A DNA stretch of 64,000 nucleotides from Anaeramoeba flamelloides (taxonomy: Eukaryota; Metamonada; Anaeramoebidae), in assembly GCA_027625915.1 (NCBI GenBank), contig JANTQA010000048.1, positions 2,418,001 to 2,482,000 on the forward strand, read 5' to 3'. Positions 11,201 through 23,400 of the stretch are shown here, one piece after another (the stretch's first letter is position 1; every line of letters begins with the position of its first letter). A model generated the notes under the pieces. That model was not told the origin of the DNA, made no database searches, and saw nothing but the letters and a program-made list of their open reading frames with translations. Made by a program: the position numbers and the translations under genes.

Positions 11201-12555
11201 CAACTCCGAAAAGTTCATTATGATTTACATTGAAAAAGAAAGAAATTCTTAATTTTTCAGTTAAAAAGGTTATTCTCTCTTTCTTACAACCAAAATAAAA
11301 AAAAAGGAATTTGAATATATATATATATATATATTTCTACAAGTAACTGCTAATTTACCTCGATTTAAATAATAATAATATAATGAAAATCCAATAAAAC
11401 TCAATTTTCATTTTATTCATTTTATTTGAAGTATCGTCTTCAGATTTTTATTTTTATTATTATTTTAGAAAGCTGAAGATAAGATCATAATTTTTTGGCA
11501 TTCCAATGAATAATTGTGAAATCTATTGTTTAAGTGAAAGGGAATTTAAGTCTAAGAACACCTGGAATATAATTTACAATTTTTCAATAATAATAATAAA
11601 ATCATTATTTTATTTTTTCAATTTTGAGATAAAATTGATCTCACAGATGAATTTAAATAATTTTTCCAATATTCATTACTTAAATAATTGTAACCAGTGA
11701 TTTTCAGAGGTTCCCAATGGGTTTCACAAATATTTTTTTTTGGGAATGATGAATATTGTTTTGTTTTGTTTTTTTTTTAGAAAATTTTAATTTGTTTTTT
11801 TTTTTTTTATATTGTTGAAATTATTTTTTTAAATAAATACATTTGAATAATATTGTAAAACAATAATTATAAATTGTTCTTTTAACAAATAATGATTACA
11901 AAATTCCAATTTAATAGAGGTAGAATTTTCTGATATAACATTGGCGCAATTAGTTTTTGTTGGCATTAAAAATCCAAAACTTAATAAAATTCAAAATATC
12001 CCCGAACCACTTTCAGATGTACCGCAATCTGACTATCAAAGTGATAGTGGTGTAGGTAAAACTACAAGTTTATCACAGGAAGAAAGTGTACCATCGGAAA
12101 CGGAATATAATTTATTTTCTGATGAATCTGTTCATGAGGTTCATCTTCTTTTAAATGATATCCAAACTATTTTAAGTGAATCAATTGAAGAAGAACAAGT
12201 ATTAAAGAAAATAAAATCAATTTTGCAAAGACTGGAAATTTTACACAGTGAAGCAATCAAAGAAAAAGAAAAAAGAAAATCCACATTAGAAATAAGAATA
12301 AATAAGGAAAGGAAAGACAATAATCAAAAAATTAATAAAATTGAAGTTGATTTAAAACGTAGAATTGACGGGCAAGAAAAGGAAAGGAAATTAAAAGAAA
12401 AGTTAGTTTCTGAAAATGAAAAATTAAAAAACTTATCTACAAAAATAAAAGATTATTATAACGAAAATCAATCTTTGTTATTAAATTCTCTTGAAGAAAA
12501 TCAGCAATTGTTAGAATTATTTGAAGATATTAATCAAAAAATGCAAAATTTATAA
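5284..12555 (+). CDS. PAS-domain and coiled-coil protein, 3 exons, 327 aa
   Basis: Exons are 5284-5546, 5676-5758 and 11918-12555, 984 nt in all including TAA. Donors are GTAATT and GTAACA; acceptors end TATAG and AATAG. The start is the MGNQPSPLS methionine; MGN could allow N-myristoylation. Residues 1 to about 135 look like a PAS sensor fold, with landmarks at residues 27-31 (IVILD), 63-69 (LCPETQP) and 130-134 (IKNPK). A Ser/Asp-rich linker covers about 140-180. Residues about 180-327 are strongly charged and heptad-like, a probable coiled coil for dimerisation. The PAS-then-coiled-coil order is, from memory, a multigene family in Anaeramoeba of unknown function. The third exon was joined by phase (A plus AG gives Lys116) and by recall of that family. 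No ATG opens the third exon, so it cannot stand alone. Confidence 0.75.
6462..6640. repeat. Palindromic repeat, family B
   Basis: Contains GTGCCGTCAAGTGCC, then a hairpin-forming unit opening TAGGTTTTCCAGGATTCAAA and closing AATTCAGGAAAACCCTAA, then a second palindrome around AATAAACCGAAAATTTATT. The same two-part structure recurs at 55486-55930 and in pieces at 10844-11190 and 38815-39140. Confidence 0.7.
8625..9210 (+). mobile_element. Family A MITE-like repeat, copy 1
   Basis: Left end TAAGGTATTTCCAAAAAA; right end TTTATTGGAAATAGCTTA, which is its imperfect reverse complement, followed by a TA tract. Length is about 585 bases. A direct copy lies at 10008, a shorter one at 16665 and an inverted one ending near 53470. 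The open frames on both strands here (8740-8931 and 8766-9008) have no recognised product. Confidence 0.7.
10008..10500 (+). mobile_element. Family A MITE-like repeat, copy 2
   Basis: A direct repeat of 8625-9060 starting TAAGGTATTTCC. It shares long blocks such as GGGAAGGGTACAAATG and AAATCGAGATCAGAAAATTT with copy 1, with scattered differences. The distal end is worn or truncated. Confidence 0.7.
10844..11190. repeat. Cluster of family B palindromic units
   Basis: At least three units carrying TAGGTTTTCC or TCTGGAAAACCTA with AAAGAATAGAGT-type arms lie in tandem. The motif CCACTGTCGTTAGG recurs at 10840 and 11108. CACTTGACGACAC near 11003 is the reverse-complement counterpart of the GTGCCGTCAAGTG flank at 6462. 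Confidence 0.65.
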
Positions 12556-13530
12556 AACACATTTTTAATTTTTCTTTCTTCTTCTTCTTCTTCTTCTTCT
12601 TCTTCTTCTTTTTTTTTTTTTTTTTTTGAAAATGATGAATACTTTTTTGTTTTGTTTTTTTTTTTTGAAAGTTTTATACACAATCAATTTGAAAGATTGA
12701 ACCATTTTTAATTCCATTTTCTGAGTTATTCAATTTAATTTCTAAGAAAATTTGATTACTCATAAACAAAATCATTCATTTGTATATTTAATATACAATA
12801 TATTAAATTGTAAAAGTTCTTGTTGAAATGTAATATCAATTTTTTATCAACAATTTTACAGAATTTCTAAAAAAAAAAATTAGTATATATTTCAAAAAAA
12901 AAAACAAAAAATCTAAAGATTTATAACTAATTAACGCCAATAAGAAGGAAAAAAAAAAAAAAAAAACGAGAAATTAAAAGAAAATTGCATTTCCTTTAAA
13001 TGTGCATTTATTATTTAAATTATAGATTTAAAACTTTTTTTTTTAAATTAAATTAGTATGAAGCCTTTGAGAAATCAATATTTTGACTTCTATCAAACAT
13101 TTTTATTTAGTTATTAAACTTTAAAACCTTAGGATAAGTTTTTAAAAAAAATATTTTTTAATCAACATAAATTCCCTATTAGGTTTTAAAAAAATAGAAG
13201 TTATTCAATATCTTTTTAATTTCAATTCAAATCTATTTTTGATGAATATATTATGATCAACAAAAGTTTACTTAAAGTTTCCTTGATTGGCAAGGGTACA
13301 TTCGAAATTTGACTTTGTGATATTTACTCAATTTCAAACCTAAGATATTTTTTTATAATTATCATTTCCAAAATAAATTTAAATTATTTATAATAATCTT
13401 ATAATTATATTTATATTACTTTATTTGTTTATTGATTAAATATTTTCATCCTTATATAATCTTTAAAGAAAAGTTAATATTATTTTGGGTATTGAAATCC
13501 AAATAATAAAAAATAAAAAAATCACACACA
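12556..13530. other. Intergenic DNA after the PAS gene, with a CTT microsatellite
   Basis: A run of about ten CTT repeats followed by T (about 12575-12627) lies just after the stop codon, probably within the 3' untranslated region. The remainder is A+T-rich with no coding signal. Confidence 0.6.
12575..12627 (+). repeat. CTT/T microsatellite
   Basis: CTT is repeated about ten times and then followed by a long T run. A pure pyrimidine tract directly downstream of a stop codon. Confidence 0.85.
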
Positions 13531-13879
13531 ATGCATATTAAAGCACGTCTAAAACGTTTAAAAACTGAAAGGGTATGTATTATGTTTTTTTTTCTTTATT
13601 GTCTTAGTGTTTTTTTTTTTTTTTAAATTTAATTTTTAATAGCTTTTACGATAACAACTTTTTTTTTTTTTTTTATTCAACAGGAGGAAAAAAAAAAATT
13701 CAAAAATCCAGGAATACAAAAAAAAATTAATAGAAACATTGAATTTGTTAAGTGACTTTGGGTTGTGAAAATATACATGAATTTTCAGTAATTTCAAGTT
13801 GATTGAATATTTGTTGGAGAATGGAAAAACTGGTTGTACACAAAACAAGAAAAAAGAAAATGAAAAAACAATAAAATGA
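13531..13879 (+). CDS. Possible small basic protein, 3 exons, 66 aa, unidentified
   Basis: Model: 13531-13572, 13684-13751 and 13789-13879, 201 nt including TGA. Exon 1 encodes MHIKARLKRLKTER and meets a strong donor GTATGT. The acceptor is TTTATTCAACAG. Exon 2 is Lys-rich. Exon 3 includes LIEYLLENGKTGCTQN. The second intron is only 37 nt with a weaker donor (GTGACT), so it is the least certain part; without it the product stops after 37 residues. The protein is very basic with one helix-like stretch. No family was recognised; a ribosome-associated or mitochondrial assembly factor would fit the size but is a guess. It lies about 1 kb after the PAS gene and ends about 550 bases from the convergent G-alpha gene. 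Confidence 0.4.
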
Positions 13880-14426
13880 AGAAGAAAAAAAATTTGAATT
13901 TGAATTAAAAGCAAAAAAAAAAAGTTTCCACTAGACCTTTATTCAAGATAAATAAAAAATAAAGAAAATAAGAGGCAATAATCCTTTTTTTATTTTATTC
14001 TTTCTCTTTTTCTTTTTTCTAAAATTTAATATTTGATCTAAATTTTATCAACCAAAATCTAATCAAAAATTTAATCAACTTACACCCTGCTTTTATTTTT
14101 CTTCTCTCTTAATTTATATTTTAAAAATTACAAACCTTGAAAAATGTTGAATGAATTTAAAAATAAATAATTTGCCTTAAAATTTTTTTACACAGAAAGA
14201 TGCTTCCACTCCTTTAATACCTTTAATAGTGCTTGAATAAGAATTTTTTTTGTAAATAAAAATAAAAAAAAAAATAAACAAAATAAATTACGATTATTAA
14301 AAAAAATTAAAAATTATGGAAATTCATTTTTAAATAATTATTTAAATACCACGATTATTACGACTATTATTGTCCAGAATTATTGCAGGGCTAAATAAAT
14401 AAACAATCATATTCATGGAAATTCAC
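13880..14426. other. Convergent intergenic spacer
   Basis: A+T-rich spacer between the + strand 66-residue candidate and the 3' end of the minus-strand G-alpha gene. It presumably holds both 3' untranslated ends. No other signal was seen. Confidence 0.5.
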
Positions 14427-17400
14427 TTAACATAACCCAATTTGTGGGGAAACATTTTGAATAACAATATCTTTAACTGCGGCAAATACATAACGGACAT
14501 TTTTAGTATCCGTTGCGCATGTGTAGTGAATATACAGATTTTTTTCTGTATTTTTAACCTTTTCTTGAAATTTATTTTTAATATAATTAATAACTTCGTC
14601 ATAATCATTACCCCCTTCGTAATCTGGAAAGCAAACGGATAACTTTTTATTTTTGATTTTTTTTTTAAAAAGATCAATTTTATTTAAGAATAAAATTAAT
14701 GAGGTGTCTTTAAACCACCTTGAATTAGCTATTTCTTCAAAAAGTAACAGCGACTCATGCATCCTATTAATGTTTTCATCTTCAAATAAGACTTGATCAT
14801 ATTCACTTAGTGATGTAACAAATAATACCCCAGTTACATTTTCAAAGCAATTAATCCATTTTTTTCTTTCGTTACGTTGTCCACCAACATCGATTAATCT
14901 AATTAAGTAATAAATATTTTTAAAAATAATTCACATTTCAAAAAAAAAAAAAAAATATTTGATAAATAATAATTTTTAGAAATTGGATCAGTGTTAATAG
15001 TAAACTTTTCGGAATAAAAATAAATTATTTTATGAAAAACTAAAATATTCCTAGTTGTGGATTAGTAAATGAATTGAATAGCCTAAATAATATAAAAGTT
15101 GATAATGATCAAAATAAATAATATTAAAGTTATGTATTTTTTTAAAAACTCAAACTTTTTATTTGTAAAAATTTAACTAAACTCCATTTCAAAATAATTG
15201 GCCCATTAAAAATCAAATTTTGAAAATAAAAATTATTATAAATTGAAGATATCTATTATAATAAAAAAATTAGTATTTTAGTATTCACAACTATACACTA
15301 GAAATATTTGTTTTTATTCTAAAAATAAAATATAAAAAATAAAAGTAAAAAAAAAATATATAAAAATTAGGGAATTTATTATGAAATTTAGTTTATATAA
15401 TTACTCATAACTACCGATAAGAAATTGATTAAAACACTCAAAATATTAGGATAGTATTGTAGCCACTGTGAAAAGATTTTGGGAAATAGTTTAGTAATTA
15501 GGCAAAGTTTGAAAATTTTCTGATCAATTCGAATTTCGAATTGAATTTGGATAAAATAGAAAGCATTTTACCAATATATTCGACTTTAAAAATGTTAGTT
15601 AAAGTTATTTTAGAAGAGTTTAACCAAATTATTTTGCGAATTTTTAATCTCATAAATCCCAAAAGATCGCCGCGCTCAAGGATTTACGACATTGAAAAAT
15701 TAATTTGTTTCAAATAGTCCAATTACTTGATCAATAGACGACAAAGAAAAAAGTCCATCAATTTTCTCATAAAGGTTGGAAATTGAATTAATTCCCTTTC
15801 TTTGTTGAAAAAAAATGTCTAAAATCAAGCAGCGTTTTTGGTTTTTCTTCCAAAGAAATCAATATCATTTTTAAAAAAATTAAAAACGTTTGGTCTTTTT
15901 TAATGAAAAAAGAAGAGAAAAAACCATTAATAAAAGATTTTGAAAATGAGAAAAAATACATTTTTACAAATTGAGTAATTAGAAAAAAAAAAAATAATTT
16001 TATTTAACTATGTCAAGTTAGGAATTTTTAGAGAAATAGTTCAAAATTAGTTACTGTTAAGAACACATAATAGATGCAGGTTTTTATGTTTGATCACCTT
16101 CGGATTTTTATAAACAAGCATGGGATAAAAGGTGTATAGAGACTCATTGAAAATTGGACGATCTAGTTTGTTTCTGTATGAATTTTAAACCAAGTTTTGT
16201 CCTCAATATATGAAAATTATATATTTAACTTCAATACTTTCGTTGAAACCATCGGAGAGAATAAGATCCTTTGAAGAACAAGTTATTCAAATTACCATTG
16301 AAAAATTACAAATTAATGTTTTTGTGAATAATTTGTTTGTTTTGTTTTTTAGAGTTAGTTTCTTATTTTGAAAAATAAATAGAATCTCATATTGTTTCAT
16401 TTGTTTAACAATCGCCAGTTATATTTCCTCGATTTGGATCCCTTTCCAGACTCAAAATATGACATTGTTCTAGTGCTAAGATTATATTAATCGTCGTTCT
16501 TCCAACTCCTCAATATCATTTTATATCACTTCGAACAATATCATATTTTTCGTTCTTCCAGGACAAACTCGTAACATAACAAGGTGATTGTTTTCAAATC
16601 AAAACAATAAAGAAAGTAATCATTTTTTCTCTTTTCATCGAAAATAATTAGTTTCTTTGTAAAAAAAATAAAGTAATTAAATTGAATGGAATTTAAAATA
16701 CAGTTAGAAGTTTTTCATTCTATTGGAAATTTTGTCGAAATTAAATAATCTGAGGAAAAAAATTTTTTTAAGATCAAAAAGAAAAAAATAATAACCTATT
16801 TTCAGAGTTGAAAAATATCATCTAAAATTGAGATCGGAAAGGTTGATATCTTTTAATTAAAGTAATGCACTTACAAATAAACAAATTGAATTATTATGAA
16901 GAATCAATTTATTAATTCATAACAATTTTGGATATTTGAAGGGGAATATTATAAGGTTTTTTCATAAATATATTTTCAAATAAATTTATAATGCTTTGAT
17001 GGAAATAGCTTAGGGTGGGCAATTCCATAAAAAATGATCTATATCTTTATCTAAACCCCAATTCAGAATTTTTAACACCCCAAAATTCAATTTTTGAAAA
17101 AAAAAAACCTCATTTAATCAATTCTCGAAGAAATATCAAATTAGAACCATTCACTAATTGGAATGTTTACAATTGTTTATAAATTACAATACTCACAAAA
17201 CAAAAACTAAATAAATTATCAATACTAATAAATAAATCAAGGGTGTGTTAAAAATTTTGGAGAGGGTAAAACAAAAAAATACATTGCTAAATTTGTTTAA
17301 ATTATAATAGGAATATTGATCGATCAAAAGGTCAGATAACCATTAACTAATTTTATTTGAGTTCTTCTCTTTTGAACAACCTAACTTTAGCCTAATATCA

Positions 17401-20400
17401 ATTATTCAAAAAAAAAATGATTGATCTAAATAAGCATGGTTACCTAATTCAAAAAATGAAATGAAAAAACTGACAAAAAGATGAAAAAATGATTTTCAGA
17501 TTTTACAAAAATCAAAATTATTTCCAATTCGAATGAAATTGAATTATTGTGATTGTTTGAACCGTTTTAACTGTGTTAAAAATTTTGAATTTTAGTTTAG
17601 AAATTGTGAAGATAGTTTTTAAAAAAAAATTATTCCAATCAAGGGTATTCATAAATTTCAGATTTACCACTTTTTTGGCAATAAATACTTCCTAACGTTT
17701 TTAAAAAAGTGGAGGATTTCAAGGTCTTTCTTTTTTCAATCCAAATCTATTTTGATAACTCTCTTCTGATCAAAAAAAATAGATTTCCTAAAATTGTTTT
17801 GATCTAACAAATTAAATTTAATTTTCTACTTTTTATTCTTAATTCAAGTACAAATTAATATGTTTTTTAATTCTGTTTTCAAAACTAATTAAACTCTTTT
17901 CAGTTTATTATCTTCCTATTATAGGTAGTTTTTTTTTTCTTTATTTGTTTATTAATCAACAATTCTCATTCATTTGTTTATTTGTTTAAATAGTTCAGAA
18001 TATTATTTTTGGTATTTATAATTTGAAATAATCAAAAAATAAAAAATACCGAAACTGTAGCAAAAAAAATTAATTTATAATAAATTAATAAAAAATAAAA
18101 AAATAATAAAAAATAAATAAAAAAGAAGATAGAAATGTAAAATTATTACGTAAATTCTCTAGAATTCAATTCGAATTCAGTTGTAAGAATTCCAGTCGTT
18201 CTGGCACGTGTATTTAAAATATCAGTTTCATTTGGAATATAATTTTCATCTCCAAAATTTTCAATATTGTTAAAAAAGCTTTTTTTTTGAGTATTTTTTT
18301 TTTTTAATTCAAAAACAAGAATAAATTTAGTATTAAATAATTATTTGTTATAAAAAAAAAATGATATATCAATAATTTCTTTTTCAATTTTGAACGAATA
18401 TTAATTTCAATTCTTCTTTTTTTTTCAAAAAATGATGAAAAAAATCAAAAAATATCCAAATAATTTTTATCTTTAAAATTACAATTTAAGAATAAACGTG
18501 TTTTGTTGTCCAATTATTATAATAATAATAATTAATAATAATAATGTTATTATTATTATTATAATTATTATTATTAATAATTTTTATTTTTATTATTCTT
18601 ATTTCTAATAATAAAGAAAAGTTCAAAAATAGGGAAAATCAAAATAAATATCTGGAAATTATTATATCAGAAAATCTTACTATTCAGCCGAACATGGAAT
18701 TCTTGAAAGAGTGCCGATTTTGAATGCTTCTTGAATTGAAGAATTTTCCCATAATTGAGTTATTTGTTCAGCTAATTCTGAATTTATATCAGTATTGGGA
18801 GGTAGTTCCATTATTTCTTCTTTTATTGGTTTTAAATTTTGTTCTAATTCTGGAAGATTATTTTTCTCGATTAGTTGGATTAATTCTTGCACATATTCAA
18901 TTATATTGGAGTGGATAATTGTTTTGTATTTCATTTTTTCCATCTCACTAAATCCATTTTGATGAATTATTTTCATTTGTCTTGCAATTGTTGATTTTCC
19001 AGATTCCCCAGATCCTAAATATGATTAAGAAAAATTATTTTCATTTTAGTAAAATAGTTTATTACAAATAGATTTAATATGCTCATTCATAGTAACAAAG
19101 GTGATTGTTGTAAATAATACACAAAAGTTTTTGAGGTGATTAATTTAGTTATTTGTTTTAAAATGGATCTATAATTTTCAACATTGAAACATTTATAATT
19201 TCCAATTTTTCATTGCTCAAGTCAATCGTTATAAAATTTAATGGTTAAATGTGTGCGATTTGAAAATAAAAATTATTTTAAATTTATCATCGAGATAAGC
19301 TTGTGTAAAAATTATTGGGTTTTATTTAGATGAAGGTTTCTTTAGTTTTATTTAATTCGTAAAATCATTTTGCACATTTACAATAAGTTTCTATTCGGAA
19401 ATATTTAAATTAAAATTATATTTTTTTTCTCTCTAAAATTTGATTAATCTTGAGATTTCTATCAGAAGGTTATAACAAACAATAGTAACTTTACATTTAT
19501 AACTAATTTATCTGTTGGTGTTAGTTTTAGAAAAAAGCTTTAATAATACTGGTGTTTGAATTATAAGTGGGATGACATTTCGCTTTAGGCTTTTCTTATT
19601 TTTTAATTCAAAATTCTTACATTTTTAGGAAACTTTGTTCGTCCAAAATTTACAAATATATGACATATAAAAGTCCAAGTAAAAATGATATGACGCAAAT
19701 TACAATTTGCTTTGCTAAAAATATCTTATTTTTGAAAAAGAGAAACGAAAAGGAGGTGAAAAATTTTTCCCATTTCTTATTCAAATACCAGTAAGAAAAA
19801 AGATATTTTTTTCATAATTTAAAAGCTTGTTTTTTAATTGACATTTAATCTTTGTTTATTCCAAGATCAAATGGAAAATAGTTTTTTTTTTTTTTTTTTT
19901 TTAAATGAATCGCTTGTTTTATTTCAGATTTTTATCTGTGGTTTATTTATTGAATAGGTTTTTTAAATTTTCAAAAAAAGATTAATTGGAAAATTTTATT
20001 TCAATTTCAAATCTGGTAAACAAAAAAAGAGAAAATTTTCCTTTTTTATAACTTGAAAAATTACCGTTTATTTTTTTTTTCTCCAAAAGAAGAGAAAAAA
20101 ATAGAGAGTAACTGAAACATCACATTAACACTTTACATTCAACCTTGCTTAATATAGAAATTAAATGAATTTACCCTTGAAAATGCTCCCCAATTTGTCC
20201 AAAAAGTGTCCCAATTATTAGGATTAAGATAAAAAAACTTTTCACAATTAAAAAACTTTGGATCTTGATAAAAAAAAAGAAAAATTATTTGGAGGAAGAC
20301 AACAAAGCTTGTTCTAATTGCAGGCTTTGTTATTTGAAAAAAAATGTCTTACAAAAACTTTTCACAAGCAAAATTTCGAGTTCCAAGTAAATACCCATAC

Positions 20401-23400
20401 TGCATAATAAACTTTGTATACTGTCATTTTCCAAAAAATCTTTTTTTGGTTTAAAGGATTATCGTCTATCAAGAAGAAGCCTAAGATCAAAGTATGTTGT
20501 TATTGGGTGTTTATGATATTAGTGCTACATTATTCAAATGTCTCTTAAAATTCGATTCTTCAAGTAGTAATATTTGTTGATCTCATCAATTAAAAATAAT
20601 CCTTGATTAAGGAACTAATCTCAATTAAATTTTTTTACCTACATTTAATAGAGATTGTTAAAATTTTTTGCCAATTACTTAGATTGGAAAACCCTGTTTA
20701 TTTTCAATATTAAACTTATTTCTAGTTAAGGAATCCTTATTTAGAAATTGGTCAAAATAAAAAAATAATAGAGACTAGTACCTTAAGTAAAAAAGCCCAA
20801 GAATTTCAGGGAAAAAAATCTGTATTTTAAGACAAAAATTTAAACGTTGAATTATCAATATTCAGACTCCAAAGTTGCAAAATATCTTTCAAAAATTTGT
20901 CTTAAAATGTTGATAAGTTGCGATAAAAATTCAATTTTTTTTAAAATCATTAAGGACTATCTGAATTTTATGCTCTGTGAGCATTGAAATACAAAGCAGT
21001 AAATAGATTAAGACCTTTAAAATATAGTGAATTGAGGGAAAGTCAAAATATTGCCAATTTTTAGCAATTTAAGATTTTGGCTAAAATCATTTATTGATCC
21101 AAAAACTTTACAAAATATCCCAACAAAGCAAGGCAAAAATAAAAAGTTATTTTTTTTGATATTGGGAAAATGTCACTCCACTTTCTTTTCAAATGGGTGG
21201 CTACACTCACCACTAACTCTAACATACTTCAATATAAAGTGGAGTGACATTTTCCCAATATCATTTTGGAAGTCGAAAATTTTGAGTGAAAAATTTGGAT
21301 TTGGAAAGTAAATTTTTTTTGCCTTCCTCAAAAACAATCTAAATTTTACATTTTAATAAGATCTATTAACTCAACATTCTTTTGAGTTCATCATTCGTGT
21401 TGTGGGTATAAAAGTAATAGCCACTGGGAATAAAATTCGAATAATCCTTAAATAATTAACCAAAAGATTTTTATGACAAATTACTGATAAATTCAAAAAG
21501 GTCTCTGAAAATTTTTACTTGACCTTCCATTTTACAAATTTTATCCCTTTAGATTTGAAATTCAATATTTTATTGCTTAAATCTTTATTATCTTTGTTAA
21601 ATTAGTTGATCTTCCAAATACTCTGTATAAAGATCTGTTTGAAAAATTGACTTGATAGATTTTCAAAAATGGAATTGAATAAAAAATTTATCACAAGTGT
21701 TTGAATTTGTCAGTATTTCTGAAATATTTGAAATGTATTGATGTTACAATCAGCTTTATAAAAAGGAATGAAAACTAATCAGCCTTTGGGTTTTTTAAGT
21801 CGATGATTATTGATTTAATCATTGATATTAAAAAATTAAAAAATAGTTACTTTTAAAAGTTCTTAAGATGAATTAGTAAACACTGGAATACTAGTACTTG
21901 AGTTTCTATTTTTAGGTTTGGGATTGGAATCAAAAAAAATTCCCAAAAATGACAATTTTTAATAGATATCATTACAGTGATAAAAATAATGCGTGAACAA
22001 CGATTATAATACGTGTTTCAAAATATTATCCGTGCTTTTTTTTTTTTTTATTCTTGTACCAAGGCAACATCCAATCTATTACCAAATAGTATACCTAAGT
22101 TCAAATCAATTTTGGAAGTAAAAGTCTGGTTATTTTCAGTAAAATTTAAATTATTCATGCAAATAGTTGAAACTTCCCATAATATTCTCTTATTTTTTTG
22201 AAATTTTTTGTTTTTTGGTTAAAAAAAATATTCTTAAAAATATACTCTATTTTTTGAGATAAATTTTGCAATTTGATCCTTCATTTTTGGAATTTCTTTT
22301 TAAATAATAGAACTTTAAGAAACCAATACCATATTTTTTAGGGTTTATTATTGGTTTCTTTGATTGGTTAATGTATTGGTCAACTATAAAAAAAAAACAC
22401 GCTTTTTATTTTGAAACACGCATTATATTTTTTTGCACGGGTTATTTTGACTACAGTGATAAAAAATGAAATAATTTATTGTGAAATAAGATTTATAATA
22501 GATTTTTTAGAGTCACAGAAACTATTTGAGTCATGTCGCACTAATATCTTTAACACCCAATTACGGCATACTTTGATTATAGACAAATCTATGGTGAGGC
22601 TGATCCCTTAAGAAAGGAAATAATTTTTAATTCAAGTCCACAAATTCATTTTTTCATTGCAATAAGGTTGAAGACAAAACACAACAATTTCATCGTTAAT
22701 TAAAAACAAAAACCGAAACGAACTAATTTGGATCTCTACTGAATGAACTTTGGGATAAACTTTTAAAATAATTTTTTTTTATTGAGATTTAATTGTAAGC
22801 TAAAATCTGTATGTGGTGTACCAAACTTTTCTTTCATAAAACATTGAATACTTGACTAAAAAGAGAAACCCGTCCAAATGTAAAAACAACCTATATAGAA
22901 TTATTGCTAAAAACGTCTGTGGTTGAGAGGAATATTTTTTTTTTTTCATTACCAAAAAAAGGAATAATTTTTGTATGTATTTTGTTTGGACTAAATTCAA
23001 ATCTCTTGCTATTGAAAACGAAGAAATGTGATCCCAGTTTTTACTCAACAAATTCATTTTTCTCGTTTTAGAAAAAAATAAAAACGTGTTGATACACTTT
23101 TTTTTTTTACATTATAGTAAGTTCGTCGAAAATTATAAACAATAATTGCTCAGATTGAAGAAATGTGTAAAGGGTATTTCTTCTTTTTGTTTTTTCTCAA
23201 AAAAAAGAACAGAGTAAAAAGCCTCGAGAAGATGTGGCTTTTTTTTTAATTATTTTTTTAAATTTTAAAAACCAAGAAGATAAAAGACTTACCAAGAAGT
23301 AGTATGATCACCTTGTTATCGTTTTCTTGTTTCACTTCTCTCAGTGTCTTATCAATTTTGTTATTATTTTTTATTTCTTTGTTATCTGTTTTACTTGGCC

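Larger units (their letters stand above)
5759..11917 (+). other. 6.2-kb intron 2 of the PAS gene, filled with repeats
   Basis: The intron begins GTAACA and ends TTAATAG. It contains a palindromic family B copy (6462-6640), two family A copies (8625-9210 and 10008-10500) and further family B units (10844-11190). Open frames in it, such as 6940-7152, 8740-8931 and 11506-11700, are A+T-rich noise or repeat by-products. Nothing in it joins in phase with the flanking exons. Confidence 0.65.
14899..18149 (-). other. 3.25-kb intron 3 of G-alpha
   Basis: Runs from donor GTAATA (18149) to acceptor AATTAG (14899). It contains a degenerate coding-like patch on the minus strand (about 15690-16600), a short family A copy (16665-17013) and a family D copy (17051-17600). 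Confidence 0.8.
19015..23292 (-). other. 4.3-kb intron 1 of G-alpha
   Basis: Starts GTAAGT right after codon 39 plus one base and ends ATTTAG, so the P-loop glycine Gly40 is split across it. It carries a perfect 27-base hairpin (21158-21262) and a family C element (21971-22463). An open frame at 22800-23057 on the minus strand is noted under rejected items. Confidence 0.8.

Noticed and set aside
18505-18605. Possible structured RNA from the AAT/ATT palindrome in G-alpha intron 2
   Set aside because: Simple-sequence repeats form such foldbacks by composition alone.
22800-23057. Minus-strand frame starting MNLLSKNWDHISSFSIARDL, faintly Myb/SANT-like
   Set aside because: The similarity covers about 25 residues, then turns into Lys/Phe noise; it has no conserved tryptophan spacing and sits inside the G-alpha intron.
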